Assembly: GCA_020248945.1 (NCBI GenBank)
Contig: JADCGQ010000078.1
Coordinates: forward strand, 1 to 42,256
Direction: 5' to 3'
Length of the DNA stretch: 42,256 nucleotides
DNA from: Rubrivivax sp.
GTDB taxonomy: Bacteria > Pseudomonadota > Gammaproteobacteria > Burkholderiales > Burkholderiaceae_C
Shown here: in pieces, positions 6,998 through 16,088 of the stretch
Layout of the letters: every line of letters begins with the position of its first letter
Numbering within the stretch: the first letter of the stretch is position 1
Notes under the pieces: model-generated
What the model saw: only the letters and a program-made list of their open reading frames with translations
What the model was told of the DNA's origin: nothing
The model's database searches: none
Translations under genes and position numbers: made by a program

Positions 6998-7879
6998 CTA
7001 GCGCCTTGCGTTCCGCGCCAGCCCGTCGGCCAGCCGCGTGATCAGCGCCAGCGGCAGGTCGTGCCCCATGCCGGGGATGAAGTCGGACTCGGCACCGGCG
7101 ATCAGTTGCGCCAGTTCGCGCCCGGCCGCCACCGGCACCAGCGGGTCGGCCTCGCCGTGGATCACCAGCGTCGGTGCGGTGATGAGCCGCAGCAAGGCGC
7201 TGCGGTCGCCATCGGCCACCACCGCGGCCAGTTGCCGCGCCGTGCCCGCCGGCCGCCAGGCGCGGGCCACGCTGGCGCGCAGGCGCTCGCGCAGCCGCGC
7301 CGGGTCGGGTGGATAGGCGGGTGAGCCGATCTTGCGCAGCAGCCGCTCGAGGTGGGCCACCACCGCATCGGCATCGCTGCCGTCGGGCCGTTGCATCAGC
7401 AGGCCCCGAATCTCCCAGCCCGGCTGCGGCAGGTGGCGCGCGCCGCTGGTCGACATGATGAGCCCCAGGCTGGCCACGCGGCCCGGGTGCCGCGCCGCCA
7501 CGTGCTGCGCGATCATGCCGCCCATCGAGGCGCCCACCAGGTGCACACGCGGCAGCCTGAGCGCGTCCATCAGGCCCACCGTATCGGCGGCCATGTCGGC
7601 CAGCGTGTAGGGCGCATGCACCTGCAGATGCAGCAGGTGGCGCAGGCCGGCCACGGCGAGATTGGGCTTGCCGAGTTCATCGAAGCCCTGGCTCAGGCCG
7701 GCGTCGCGGTTGTCGAAGCGGATGACACGAAAGCCGTGCCGCAGCAGCCGCTCCACCAGCTCATCGGGCCAGGCGATGAGCTGCATGCCCAGGCCCATCA
7801 CCAGCAGCACCGGCTCAGCAGCAGGCGGACCCTGGTCGTCGACCTCGAGTGCGATGCCCTGCGCGGTGGCGATGCGCAT
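6998..7879 (-). CDS. Alpha/beta hydrolase, third gene of the wax ester synthase operon
   Basis: A 293-residue alpha/beta-hydrolase fold protein. The nucleophile elbow is GASMGG (Ser118). The acid residue is probably the Asp in HGEADPLVP, and the base the His in GMGHDLP near the C-terminus. An oxyanion-type MGLGMQ lies near residues 28-33. The start at MRIATAQGIAL shares one base with the stop codon of the hydrolase gene before it (TGATG), which shows translational coupling and rules out the longer Arg/His-rich upstream frame. Together with the wax ester synthase it probably acts on lipid esters or acyl intermediates. The substrate cannot be read from sequence. Confidence 0.85.
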   Translation of the reverse strand: MRIATAQGIALEVDDQGPPAAEPVLLVMGLGMQLIAWPDELVERLLRHGFRVIRFDNRDAGLSQGFDELGKPNLAVAGLRHLLHLQVHAPYTLADMAADTVGLMDALRLPRVHLVGASMGGMIAQHVAARHPGRVASLGLIMSTSGARHLPQPGWEIRGLLMQRPDGSDADAVVAHLERLLRKIGSPAYPPDPARLRERLRASVARAWRPAGTARQLAAVVADGDRSALLRLITAPTLVIHGEADPLVPVAAGRELAQLIAGAESDFIPGMGHDLPLALITRLADGLARNARR

Positions 7880-8709
7880 CAGCCCGCCGCAGCCAGCGGC
7901 GGCAGGTGCGTGATCTTGTAGAGCCAGCGCCGCGTGCCCTTCACGTCGAACGGCTGCCAGGCACCTTGCGGCTGGGCCAGGCGGTCGGCCACCACGGCCA
8001 GGGCCAGCGGGTTCATGCCCATGCCGATGTGGCTGGCGTGGACCTCGATGTTCTCGGTGTGCGGCGCGGTTTCGTTGAGGCTGCACTGCCAGGCCACGAT
8101 GCCGTCGCTGCGGCTGTAGACGCTGGTGGTGGGGCACGCGGGCGGCTTGCGGATCTGCGCCAGGAGTTCTTCGTCAGAATGCACGGCCTGGCCGCTGACG
8201 AGCTCGTAGAAGCGCCAGGCGTTGGTGGCGCGCGGGTGGCCGCCGAAGGGTGAGCCGAGCGTGACGACGCAGCGCGCGATGTCGGGCTGCTCCTTGGCGA
8301 TTTCGCGGGCGTAGATGCCGCCCAGGCTCCAGCCCACCAGGCTCACGGCCTCGCCATGGCGCTCGGCCAGGTGGCGCACGCGGGCGCGGGCCGCGTCGAG
8401 CACGCCGTGGCGCGGGCCGAAGTTGAAGCCTTGCTGCCAGGCGTAAGGCGTGTAGCCACGCTGGCGCAGGAACTGCCGCATCGGCAGCGTGCTGGCGTCG
8501 GACGCGCCCAGGCCGGGGAACACGATGACCGGGTGGCCGTCACCCCGCGGCAACTGGTTCAGCCAGGGCGTGGCCGCGAGCAGCGCGGCGTACTCCCAGG
8601 GCGCGCGGGCCTCGAGCATCAACTGCCAGGCGCCGGGCGCAGCCACCAGCTCTTCGTTGTCGAGCGGCGCGAAGGGATCGGGAACGGGCTTGTTGCGTCG
8701 TGCAGCCAT
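7879..8709 (-). CDS. Lipase-like alpha/beta hydrolase, second gene of the wax ester synthase operon
   Basis: A 276-residue protein with the lipase-type elbow GWSLGG (Ser128). A strand-turn PVIVFPGLGASD (60-71) probably forms the oxyanion region. The conserved-looking SRSDGIVAWQ and HASHIGMGMNP segments are likely to supply Asp and His. There is no signal peptide, so it should act in the cytoplasm. It starts 9 nt after the wax ester synthase stop, and its own stop overlaps the next hydrolase gene. Proteins like this are often found beside WS/DGAT genes. A role in releasing or remodelling stored lipid is inference. Confidence 0.85.
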   Translation of the reverse strand: MAARRNKPVPDPFAPLDNEELVAAPGAWQLMLEARAPWEYAALLAATPWLNQLPRGDGHPVIVFPGLGASDASTLPMRQFLRQRGYTPYAWQQGFNFGPRHGVLDAARARVRHLAERHGEAVSLVGWSLGGIYAREIAKEQPDIARCVVTLGSPFGGHPRATNAWRFYELVSGQAVHSDEELLAQIRKPPACPTTSVYSRSDGIVAWQCSLNETAPHTENIEVHASHIGMGMNPLALAVVADRLAQPQGAWQPFDVKGTRRWLYKITHLPPLAAAG

Positions 8710-8718
8710 GCCCGATTG

Positions 8719-10386
8719 TCAACGCCGCTTGACGGGCGCTGGCACCGCGCCAGCCCGGGGTTTGCGAGCAGGCTTTGTCACCTGCGAGACAGCCGCTTGC
8801 ACCACGGAGCCGACGGCGCCCTTCACGGCACCGGTCACGGCATCGGTGAGCAGGCCGCCGACCTTGCGGCCCACGCCGCGGGCCGCCTTCTTGGCCGCGC
8901 GCACCGTGGCGCCGGGCTCGGGCGTATCGGCATGGCCCGGGTCCCCGGGCTGGGGCAGCACGCGCAGGTCGTCGAAGGCCACCGACACGGCCTCGGCGAG
9001 CTCGCGCACATCGGGCATCGCGGCGCCGTCGGCCATCAGGCCGAAGTCGAGCGAGTGCGCGTAACTCTGCACGGTGATGTTGAGCGCCAGACCGTGCACG
9101 ATGATGGACGCGGGATAGTTGGTGAGCATGCGCGCGCCGGCCATGTACAGCGCTACCGGCGGGCCGGGCACGTTGCTGATCACGACGTTGGCCACCTGCG
9201 GAATGCGGTCGGCCACCCTCGCCTTGCCGTACAGCGATGCCGCTGCCTCCATCAGCCAGGGCACACCCATGGAAGGGAAGTCGGTCGGCAGGATCTTTTT
9301 CAGCCCGCCCATTGTCGACTTCATGGCCGCCGAGGCCGCGCGGATGTGGGCCAGGCGCTCGGCGGTGTCGGCGATGTGCGTGCCCAGGCTGATGAGGCTC
9401 ATGCTGGCCTGGTTGTCGGCAGTGGTGTCGCCCTTCTCGCGCAGCGAGATCGGCACTGCGGCCACGAGGCTCTTCTTCGGCAGCTGTCGCCGGCGCGCCA
9501 GGTAGCGGCGCAGCGCTCCGCTGCACACGGCCAGCACCATGTCGTTGACGGTGGCGCCGTGGATGCGGCCGAGCGCGCGCAGCTCGTGCAGCGGCAGTGT
9601 CACGGCGGCAAAGGCGCGCTCGCGTGTCACCGACAGGTTCATCGGCGTGCGCGGCGCGAGCGTGAGGTTGCCGCTGGACTTGGCGCCCTCGCCCCCGAGC
9701 AGCGCGCTGTTGCCGAGGGCCTGCACCGTGGCGTCCTTCAGCGTGCCCACGGTGTCGGGCAGGTTCCGCACGATCGAGGCCACCTTCTGCGCCTGCAGGC
9801 CGAGCACGCCGCGCAGCATCTCGGTCATCTCGAGCTTGAACACGCGCGTGCGGCCCGAGGGCTTGACGTCGATGGCGCGCGGCTCCGGCGTGGCATCGAG
9901 CAGCGCGTTGGCCAGCGCCACCGCGGCCTGGCCGTCGACGGCGGCGTGGTGCAGCTGGGTGTACAGCGCGACGCGCTTTTCGCCGTTGGGGCCGGGTGCC
10001 AGGCCCTCGAAGACGTGGAACTTCCACAGCGGCCGGCTGCGGTCGAGCAGCACCGGGTGCAGGGCCGACACCTGGGCCTCGAGCTCGTGCAGGCCCGGCA
10101 GCACGCCGTTCACCTTGGGCAGGCGGATCTCGACGATGTGGGCCTTCAGGTCAGGCTCGGCATCGACCCAGGCCGGGTTCGCCAGGTTCAGCGGCATCCA
10201 CCACAGCCGGCGGCGCAGCACCGGCGTCACGGGCAGCCGCGAAGCCACGTGTTCGCGCAGCCGGGTGACGAAGCGCCCGCGCGTGCCGCGCGGCAGTTCG
10301 AAGAGGTGCAGCGCGCCCACGTGCATGGGCATCTCGGGTGTCTCGAGGTACAGGAAGGTGGCGTCGAGCCCCGAGAGCTGCTTCAT
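8719..10386 (-). CDS. Wax ester synthase/diacylglycerol acyltransferase (WS/DGAT)
   Basis: A 555-residue bifunctional acyltransferase that joins acyl-CoA to long-chain alcohols or diacylglycerol. The N-terminus MKQLSGLDATFLYLETPEMP is typical, and the catalytic HHxxxDG motif is intact at residues 146-152 (HHAAVDG). The later SNVPGPP motif is also present. The last 90 residues are a Lys/Arg- and Ala-rich tail beyond the usual domain. I start at MKQLSG rather than at the ATG 33 nt upstream, because the family begins there and GGAAA lies upstream. It heads a three-gene operon with two alpha/beta hydrolases, suggesting neutral-lipid storage and turnover. Confidence 0.9.
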   Translation of the reverse strand: MKQLSGLDATFLYLETPEMPMHVGALHLFELPRGTRGRFVTRLREHVASRLPVTPVLRRRLWWMPLNLANPAWVDAEPDLKAHIVEIRLPKVNGVLPGLHELEAQVSALHPVLLDRSRPLWKFHVFEGLAPGPNGEKRVALYTQLHHAAVDGQAAVALANALLDATPEPRAIDVKPSGRTRVFKLEMTEMLRGVLGLQAQKVASIVRNLPDTVGTLKDATVQALGNSALLGGEGAKSSGNLTLAPRTPMNLSVTRERAFAAVTLPLHELRALGRIHGATVNDMVLAVCSGALRRYLARRRQLPKKSLVAAVPISLREKGDTTADNQASMSLISLGTHIADTAERLAHIRAASAAMKSTMGGLKKILPTDFPSMGVPWLMEAAASLYGKARVADRIPQVANVVISNVPGPPVALYMAGARMLTNYPASIIVHGLALNITVQSYAHSLDFGLMADGAAMPDVRELAEAVSVAFDDLRVLPQPGDPGHADTPEPGATVRAAKKAARGVGRKVGGLLTDAVTGAVKGAVGSVVQAAVSQVTKPARKPRAGAVPAPVKRR

Positions 10387-10498
10387 CGGCTGGTTTCCAT
10401 GGCGCGTGTCGGAGGGCACGCCTGCGGCCGATGCTAGACCCGGCTCACCCAGGCAGCGGACGGGGCTTGCCCTGAAGCCCGCATGGCCGCGACGCGGC

Positions 10499-11404
10499 TC
10501 AGCCGGCCGTGGCCAGGCTCGCGCGCCGCAGCGCCAGGGCCTCGTTGCCGGCCAGCGCCAGCAGCACCAGCGCGCCGCCGCCCAGCACCGCGCCGGTGGG
10601 CGCCTCGCCTGCGCCCAGCCAGGCCCAGAGCACGCCGAAGATCACCTCCAGCAGGGCGAGCAGCGAGATCTCCGGGCCCGAGAGCACGCGCGCCGCGGCA
10701 ACAGCCAGCAGGCACGGGATGGCCAGTTGCACGACACCCAGCATGGCGAGCCAGCCGATGTCGTGCGCGCTGGCCTGCAGCGGCCAGGCCAGTGGAAGCG
10801 CCAGCCCGGCGGAGATGAGCGCGCCCAGCAGCACGGCCGGCAGCATGTCGGCCGACTCCACGCCGCGCGCCGCCTGCGACTTGAGATGCTGCAGCAGCGT
10901 CCAGTTCACGGCCCCCGCCACCGGCACCGCCAGCGCCACCAGCGTGCCCAGCCACTGGCGCGCATCGCCGCCCTGCACGTTGGCACCGTGCATCCAGGCA
11001 ATGCCGACACCCGCCAGCGCGATGGCCACCCAGGTGCGCAGTTCGAGCCGGTGCCCGAGCACGGCGCGCGACAGCAGCGCGGTGAACAGCGGGCCCAGCG
11101 CCATCGTCACCAGCACGTTGGCCACCGAGGTGAGCGTGAGCGCCACCATGAAGGCCGTGAACATGACGCTCCAGCACACGCCCGACAGCCACAGCGCGCG
11201 CCCACCGGCGCGCAGCGTGGCCATCAGCTGCCGCGGCCCGCGCAGCGCCAGCAAGAGCACCACCAGACCCAGCGCGTTGAAGGCACTGCGCCAGAACGTC
11301 ACCTCGAAAGCCGCCGCGCCTTCGAGCCAGCGCGACACGACACCGGCGATGCTCCACATCAGGGTGACGGCCAGCATCGTGACAAGGGCCTGGGGTCGGG
11401 TCAT
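10499..11404 (-). CDS. EamA/DMT-family transporter
   Basis: A 301-residue integral membrane protein with about ten hydrophobic segments in two EamA repeats. It starts TRPQALVTMLAVTLMWSIAG and has the family's TFWRSAFNALGL motif after the first helix. DMT-family proteins export or import small metabolites such as amino acids; the substrate cannot be deduced here. A terminator lies between it and the protease gene upstream, so it probably has its own promoter. The 112-nt gap between its stop and the WS/DGAT start shows nothing clear. Confidence 0.85.
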   Translation of the reverse strand: MTRPQALVTMLAVTLMWSIAGVVSRWLEGAAAFEVTFWRSAFNALGLVVLLLALRGPRQLMATLRAGGRALWLSGVCWSVMFTAFMVALTLTSVANVLVTMALGPLFTALLSRAVLGHRLELRTWVAIALAGVGIAWMHGANVQGGDARQWLGTLVALAVPVAGAVNWTLLQHLKSQAARGVESADMLPAVLLGALISAGLALPLAWPLQASAHDIGWLAMLGVVQLAIPCLLAVAAARVLSGPEISLLALLEVIFGVLWAWLGAGEAPTGAVLGGGALVLLALAGNEALALRRASLATAG

Positions 11405-11433
11405 GCGGGCAGTCGAGGGGTTCTGGAACCGAT

Positions 11434-11464
11434 GAAAAAAGGGCTGCCCGGTCGGGGCAGCCCT
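11434..11464 (-). terminator. Intrinsic terminator of the PEP-CTERM protease gene
   Basis: On the minus strand AGGGCTGCCC, a 5-nt loop and GGGCAGCCCT give a 10-bp stem followed by six T. This is a textbook Rho-independent terminator, about 50 nt beyond the protease stop codon. Confidence 0.9.
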
Positions 11465-11512
11465 CGATTCTGAGCGATCGGGCCCGAGGCCCGACCGTGC
11501 AACGGCGCCGAA

Positions 11513-12628
11513 TCAGTCGGCGCGCTGGCGGCGGCGAGCCGCGGCACCGATGGCCAGCAGGCCCAGCGCCATCAGGGCGTAGGTCTCAGGCTCGGGCACG
11601 GCAACGACCACCGCGCCACCCGTCACCGACTGCAGCCAGGGGATGTAGGGCGTCAGCACCATGCCGCCCGAACCCGAGCCGAAGGTGCCCTGCACCTGGC
11701 CTTCGAAGAAGGTGGTGCCGTAGGTGTTGTTGCCCACGACGACCCAGCGATCGCCCAGACGCTGGAACGACGGGCCGCCAGAATCGCCGCCAGCGAGGGC
11801 GGTTTCGACGTTGTTGTCCAGACCCGGCGTGCACACCCCGTAGAGCGTGCAGTGGGTGTTCTGGCCGCCGCCGTCGAAGTCGGACTGCCAGACCTCATTG
11901 AAGCCGGTGAAGTTTTGCTCGTCGTCGCGGTCGAAGACGTCGGAGTAGTTGGCGCCGGTGCGCTTGACGAAGAAGCTCGGCGACACGTTGCCACCCGCGA
12001 TGCCAGTGCCGCTGGTGCCGAAGCCGACCATGGTCTGCGGCGAGGTCTGGTTCAGCGAACCGACCTGGTAGATCGGCACCCAGCTCGGCACACTGGCCGC
12101 CGGCAGCGTGAGCACGGCGAGGTCGTCGTTCAGGCAGAAGCCCGTGACGCCGGCCGGGCACGGGCCGAAGCCCTGGTAGGCGGGGTGCATGTTCACGGCG
12201 GTGGCGGTTGCCAGCGTGAAGGTGTTCGTGCCGCCGGCCACGGCCTGGGTGTTGAAGACGACGCGCACGTCGTTGCCCGGCTGGGTGATGTCGATCACGT
12301 CGCCGAGATCGGTGGTGTCGACGCAGTGGCCTGCCGTCAGCACGTGCACCGGCGAGATCATCGAGCCCGTGCAGATGAAGCTGCCGCCGCCGTAGCGGAT
12401 GTTGATGCTCACGACGCCGGCCCACGGCGACGTGATCAGGTTCGGGTCGATGCGGCCCGACGGGCTGTCGGGCGGGCTGCCGGCGATGATGTTAGGGGCG
12501 AGCGAGAGGCCATCGAGCGTGGCCTGGCCGCGCAGGTTGTGGTAGCTCTGCTGGGCCTGCGCGCCCATCGACAGCGCGGCTGCGCTGGCAATGGCCAACT
12601 GGGCCAGCAGGACTGTGTTCTTCTTCAT
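11513..12628 (-). CDS. Secreted trypsin-like serine protease with PEP-CTERM sorting signal
   Basis: A 371-residue exported protein with a signal peptide (KKNTVLLAQLAIASAAALS, probable cleavage after AQA near residue 26). A chymotrypsin-fold protease domain follows, with His101 in LTAGHC, Asp169 in LNDDLAVL and Ser283 in GGDSGGP. A Cys86-Cys102 bridge is likely. The C-terminus is a PEP-CTERM tail: VPEPETYA, a hydrophobic helix ALMALGLLAIGAAA, then RRRQRAD. That signal is handled by an exosortase system in bacteria that make exopolysaccharide; no exosortase gene is in the window. The start follows a GGAG...AAGGG site. The gene is monocistronic, ended by a strong terminator. The substrate is unknown. 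Confidence 0.9.
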   Translation of the reverse strand: MKKNTVLLAQLAIASAAALSMGAQAQQSYHNLRGQATLDGLSLAPNIIAGSPPDSPSGRIDPNLITSPWAGVVSINIRYGGGSFICTGSMISPVHVLTAGHCVDTTDLGDVIDITQPGNDVRVVFNTQAVAGGTNTFTLATATAVNMHPAYQGFGPCPAGVTGFCLNDDLAVLTLPAASVPSWVPIYQVGSLNQTSPQTMVGFGTSGTGIAGGNVSPSFFVKRTGANYSDVFDRDDEQNFTGFNEVWQSDFDGGGQNTHCTLYGVCTPGLDNNVETALAGGDSGGPSFQRLGDRWVVVGNNTYGTTFFEGQVQGTFGSGSGGMVLTPYIPWLQSVTGGAVVVAVPEPETYALMALGLLAIGAAARRRQRAD

Positions 12629-12700
12629 GCCCTTACTCCATGGTTCTTCCAAAGCCCTGGCCGGAGGGGTAGCGGCAAGGGTCCCTCGGGGCGGCGGATC

Positions 12701-12717
12701 CGCACCGCGTCGGTGCG
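12701..12717. repeat. 7-bp hairpin upstream of the protease gene
   Basis: CGCACCG, CGT, CGGTGCG is a perfect dyad 73 nt before the protease start. It could be an operator or a leader structure. I see no convincing -35/-10 pair around it. Confidence 0.4.
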
Positions 12718-12775
12718 CCCGCATCCCTCGTTTCGAGTAAGCACATTCTGGACTTGATGACAGCCCCGTGACCCG

Positions 12776-12798
12776 CCCACCCCGCGGATCGGGGTGGG
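12776..12798 (-). terminator. Candidate terminator downstream of typA
   Basis: CCCACCCCG, a 5-nt loop and CGGGGTGGG make a perfect 9-bp GC stem about 25 nt past the typA stop codon. No T-run follows. The position supports it as the end of the rimP-typA operon; the missing U-tract lowers confidence. Confidence 0.45.
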
Positions 12799-12822
12799 GT
12801 GTTCCCCGCAGATGAGGTCGGC

Positions 12823-14652
12823 TCAGCTTTCGCGGCTGGCGCGCTTGCGCTCGTGCTCGCTCAGGTGGCGCTTGCGCACGCGGATGCTCTTGGGCGTGAT
12901 CTCGACCAGCTCGTCGTCTTCGATGAACTCGACGCCGTACTCCAGCGTGAGGTCGATCGGGGGCGTGATCTTGATCGCGTCTTCCTTGCCGCTGACGCGG
13001 AAGTTCGTCAGCTGCTTGGTGCGCGTGGCGTTCACCACCAGGTCGTTGTCGCGGTTGTGGATGCCGACGATCATGCCCTCGTAGACCGGGTCGTTCGGCT
13101 TCACGAACATGCGGCCCCGGTCGTCGAGCTTGCCGAGCGCATAGGTGAAGATCTCGCCCGCGTCCATGCTGATCAGCACGCCGTTCTTGCGGCTGGCGAT
13201 CTCGCCGCGGTGCGGCTCGTAGCCGTCGAAGATGTTGCTGATGAGGCCCGAGCCGCGGGTGAGGTTCATGAACTCGTTGCTGAAGCCGATCAGGCCGCGC
13301 GCCGGAATGCGGTACTCCAGGCGCACACGGCCCTGGCCATCGGGCTCCATGTTCACCAGCTCGCCCTTGCGCTCGCCCAGGGCCTGCATCACGCCGCCCT
13401 GGTGCTGCTCTTCCACGTCGGCGGTCACCAGCTCGATCGGCTCGCACTTCTCGCCGTTGATCTCCTGGAACACCACGCGCGGCTTGCTGACGGCCAGCTC
13501 GTAGCCTTCGCGGCGCATGTTCTCCAGCAGGATGGTCAGGTGCAGTTCGCCCCGGCCCATGACTTCGAAGACGCCGTCTTCCTTGGTTTCGCTGACGCGC
13601 AGCGCCACGTTGCTTTGCAGCTCCTTCTGCAGGCGATCCCAGATCTGGCGGCTGGTAACGTACTTGCCTTCGCGCCCGGCCAGCGGGCTGGTGTTGACGC
13701 AGAAGTTCATCGTCAGCGTCGGCTCGTCGACCTTCAGCATCGGCAGCGGCGCCGGGTTGATCGGGTCGGTGACCGTGACGCCGATGCTGATGTCGTCGAT
13801 GCCGTTGATCAGCACGATGTCGCCGGGGCCGGCTTCCGTCACCTGCACGCGGTCCAGACCCTGAAAGGTGAGGACCTGGTTGACGCGGCCCTTGACCGAC
13901 TTGCCGTCCGGGCCTTCCATCACCAGCACGTCCATGCCGGGGCGGATCCTGCCGGCACCGATGCGGCCCACGCCGATGCGGCCGACGAAGGTGGAGTAGT
14001 CCAGCGCCGAGATCTGCAGCTGCAGCGGCGCTTCCGGGTCGCCCTGGTGCGAAGGCACGTGCTTGAGGATGGTGTTGAACAGGGCCGACATGTCCTCGCC
14101 CCACTTCTCGCCAGGCGCGCCCTCGGTCATGCTCGTCCAGCCGTTGATGCCCGAGGCGTAGACCACCGGGAAGTCGAGCTGCTCGTCGGTGGCGCCCAGC
14201 TTGTCGAACAAGTCAAAGGCGGCGTTGACCACGGCTTCCGGCTTGGCGCCCGGCTTGTCGACCTTGTTCACCACCACGATGGGCTTCAGGCCCAGGGCCA
14301 GTGCCTTCTTGGTGACGAAGCGGGTCTGCGGCATCGGGCCTTCCTGGGCGTCGATCAGCAGCACCACGCTGTCCACCATCGACAAGGCGCGCTCGACCTC
14401 GCCACCGAAGTCGGCGTGGCCCGGGGTGTCGACGATGTTGATGTGCGTGCCCTGCCAGCTGACGGCGCAGTTCTTGGCCAGGATGGTGATGCCGCGCTCG
14501 CGCTCGATGGCGTTGCTGTCCATCACGGTGTCGACGACCTTTTCGTGGTCGGCGAAGGTGCCGCTCTGGCGCAGCAACTGGTCGACCATGGTCGTTTTGC
14601 CGTGGTCGACGTGGGCAATGATGGCGACGTTGCGGATGGCTCGGGTGCTCAT
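12823..14652 (-). CDS. typA: Ribosome-associated translational GTPase TypA/BipA
   Basis: A 609-residue GTPase of the elongation-factor family that binds ribosomes and aids 50S assembly and stress or cold growth. The G-motifs are intact: AHVDHGKTT (residues 13-21), [14 protein letters not shown] and NKVDKPGA. The domain II, EF-G-like domain III/V and BipA-specific C-terminal regions are full length. Its ATG overlaps the truB stop by 4 nt (ATGA), so it is translationally coupled as the last gene of the rimP-nusA-infB-rbfA-truB-typA operon. The long frames on the opposite strand are GC-driven shadows. Confidence 0.97.
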   Translation of the reverse strand: MSTRAIRNVAIIAHVDHGKTTMVDQLLRQSGTFADHEKVVDTVMDSNAIERERGITILAKNCAVSWQGTHINIVDTPGHADFGGEVERALSMVDSVVLLIDAQEGPMPQTRFVTKKALALGLKPIVVVNKVDKPGAKPEAVVNAAFDLFDKLGATDEQLDFPVVYASGINGWTSMTEGAPGEKWGEDMSALFNTILKHVPSHQGDPEAPLQLQISALDYSTFVGRIGVGRIGAGRIRPGMDVLVMEGPDGKSVKGRVNQVLTFQGLDRVQVTEAGPGDIVLINGIDDISIGVTVTDPINPAPLPMLKVDEPTLTMNFCVNTSPLAGREGKYVTSRQIWDRLQKELQSNVALRVSETKEDGVFEVMGRGELHLTILLENMRREGYELAVSKPRVVFQEINGEKCEPIELVTADVEEQHQGGVMQALGERKGELVNMEPDGQGRVRLEYRIPARGLIGFSNEFMNLTRGSGLISNIFDGYEPHRGEIASRKNGVLISMDAGEIFTYALGKLDDRGRMFVKPNDPVYEGMIVGIHNRDNDLVVNATRTKQLTNFRVSGKEDAIKITPPIDLTLEYGVEFIEDDELVEITPKSIRVRKRHLSEHERKRASRES

Positions 14653-15590
14653 AACGGGTGGTCCTGGACTTCGATGGGGCTCAGCAGGCGGTCGGCAATC
14701 AGTTCGCCTGCTGTGATGTGGGCAGTGCCGAGGAAGGCACCGTGTTCGTGGCGGCCAGGTCCGAAGACCTTGACGGCGGGTTGGTCGGCCAGCGCGACAC
14801 GCCGGCGCAAGCCGGTGAGAAAGCGCCCGGCCTCGTCGGCCGGCAGCCGCACCTCGGGCCAGTTGCCGAGCAGCACTTCGGGCGGCAGCAGGCGCGCGTC
14901 GCGCTCGGGCTCCTCAAGCGCCTGCAGGGCGTCGATGCCGATGGCGTCGGCCACCTTGAGGCTGCCGCTTTCGGTGCGGCGCAGCGCGGACAAGTGCGCG
15001 CCACAACCGAGCGCTTCGCCGATGTCTTCGGCCAGCGTGCGGATGTAGGTGCCTTTGCTGCAGCGCACGTCGATCACGAGCTCGTCAGCCTGCCACGACA
15101 GCATGTCGATGGCATGAATCGTCACCCGCCGCGGCGTGCGCTCGACCTCGACGCCGGCACGCGCCAGGTCGTAGAGCTTGCGGCCTTCGTGCTTGAGGGC
15201 GCTGTGCATCGGCGGAAGCTGGTCGATGGTGCCGGTGAACCGGGCGCAGGCGGCGCGGATGCCGGCCTCGTCGACGGCCACCGGGCGCGACTCGATGACT
15301 TCGCCTTCACGGTCGCCCGTGCTCGTGCGCTCACCCAGCTTGAGTGTGGCGATGTAGCGCTTGTCGGCATCGAGGCTGGCCTGGCTGAACTTGGTGGCCG
15401 CGCCCAGGCACAACGGCAGCAGGCCGGTGGCCAGCGGGTCGAGCGTGCCGGTGTGGCCGGCCTTTTCGGCGCGCAGCATGCCCTTGACCTTCTGCAAGGC
15501 GTCGTTGCTCGTCCAGCCCAGCGGCTTGTCGAGCAGCAGCACGCCGTGCAGCACACGGCGAACCTGGCGCGGGCCACGCGGACGCTGCAT
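14649..15590 (-). CDS. truB: tRNA pseudouridine(55) synthase TruB
   Basis: A 313-residue enzyme that makes pseudouridine at position 55 in the tRNA T-loop. The N-terminus has [20 protein letters not shown]. The catalytic Asp is in [12 protein letters not shown], and the later [17 protein letters not shown] motif and C-terminal PUA-like region are present. The start at MQRPRGPRQ shares one base with the rbfA stop codon (TGATG); the longer upstream frame runs antisense-like and is discarded. It is coupled to typA at its own end by a 4-nt overlap. Confidence 0.95.
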   Translation of the reverse strand: MQRPRGPRQVRRVLHGVLLLDKPLGWTSNDALQKVKGMLRAEKAGHTGTLDPLATGLLPLCLGAATKFSQASLDADKRYIATLKLGERTSTGDREGEVIESRPVAVDEAGIRAACARFTGTIDQLPPMHSALKHEGRKLYDLARAGVEVERTPRRVTIHAIDMLSWQADELVIDVRCSKGTYIRTLAEDIGEALGCGAHLSALRRTESGSLKVADAIGIDALQALEEPERDARLLPPEVLLGNWPEVRLPADEAGRFLTGLRRRVALADQPAVKVFGPGRHEHGAFLGTAHITAGELIADRLLSPIEVQDHPL

Positions 15591-15955
15591 CAGTCTTCCT
15601 TGGCCCGCACGGCGTTGGCGCGCATGATCAGCGCCGACAGGTCGGCCGCACGCTCGGTGGTCTTGTCGAACTGGAAGTGCAGCGTTGGCACGGTGTGGAT
15701 CTGCAGCCGCTTGAACAGGCCGTTGCGCAAGAAGCCCGCGGCCTCGTTCAACGCCTTCTCGCACTCGGCGGCGTCGCTGATCAGCACCGAGAAGTACACC
15801 TTGGCATGCGCATAGTCGGCCGAGACCTCGACGCTGTTGATCGTGACCAGGCCGATGCGCGGATCCTTCAGGTCGCGGATGAGCCCCGCCACATCACGCT
15901 GGATCTGGTCGGCAACGCGGAAGCTGCGGTTGAGGGTGGCTTTCTTGTGTCGCAT
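15590..15955 (-). CDS. rbfA: 30S ribosome-binding factor RbfA
   Basis: A 121-residue KH-fold protein that helps mature the 5' end of 16S rRNA in the small subunit. It shows the family pattern [34 protein letters not shown] and AKVYFSVL. Its length is normal. It is separated from infB by 131 nt containing two hairpins and a repeat element, the widest gap in the operon, and it is coupled to truB through a one-base overlap. Confidence 0.95.
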   Translation of the reverse strand: MRHKKATLNRSFRVADQIQRDVAGLIRDLKDPRIGLVTINSVEVSADYAHAKVYFSVLISDAAECEKALNEAAGFLRNGLFKRLQIHTVPTLHFQFDKTTERAADLSALIMRANAVRAKED

Positions 15956-15978
15956 CGTGTTGTCCCAAAAGCGGCGAA

Positions 15979-15995
15979 CCCCGCGCTAGGCGGGG
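15979..15995 (-). terminator. Weak attenuator-like hairpin before rbfA
   Basis: CCCCGC, five bases and GCGGGG form a short stem followed on the minus strand by TTCGCCGCTTTT. It lies about 24 nt before the rbfA start. It may cause partial termination or serve as an mRNA processing site between infB and rbfA; read-through is needed for the downstream genes. Confidence 0.3.
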
Positions 15996-16043
15996 CTGCC
16001 GACATCAAGTCGCATGCGCGGAACCGGCTCCGCCGGGCCGCTG

Positions 16044-16088
16044 CATGAGCCCCCTCGGGGGGCAGCGACCAGAGGGAGCGTGGGGGCT
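16044..16088. repeat. REP-like extragenic element at the infB stop codon
   Basis: The forward strand carries CATGAGCCCCCTCGGGGGGC, then AGCGACCAGAGGGAGCG and GGGGGCT. AGCCCCC at the left pairs with GGGGGCT at the right, and an inner GCCCCC/GGGGGC hairpin competes with it. From memory, near-identical elements occur between genes in many Comamonadaceae and related Burkholderiales. The right end overlaps the infB stop codon. It may stabilise the infB transcript end. Confidence 0.55.
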
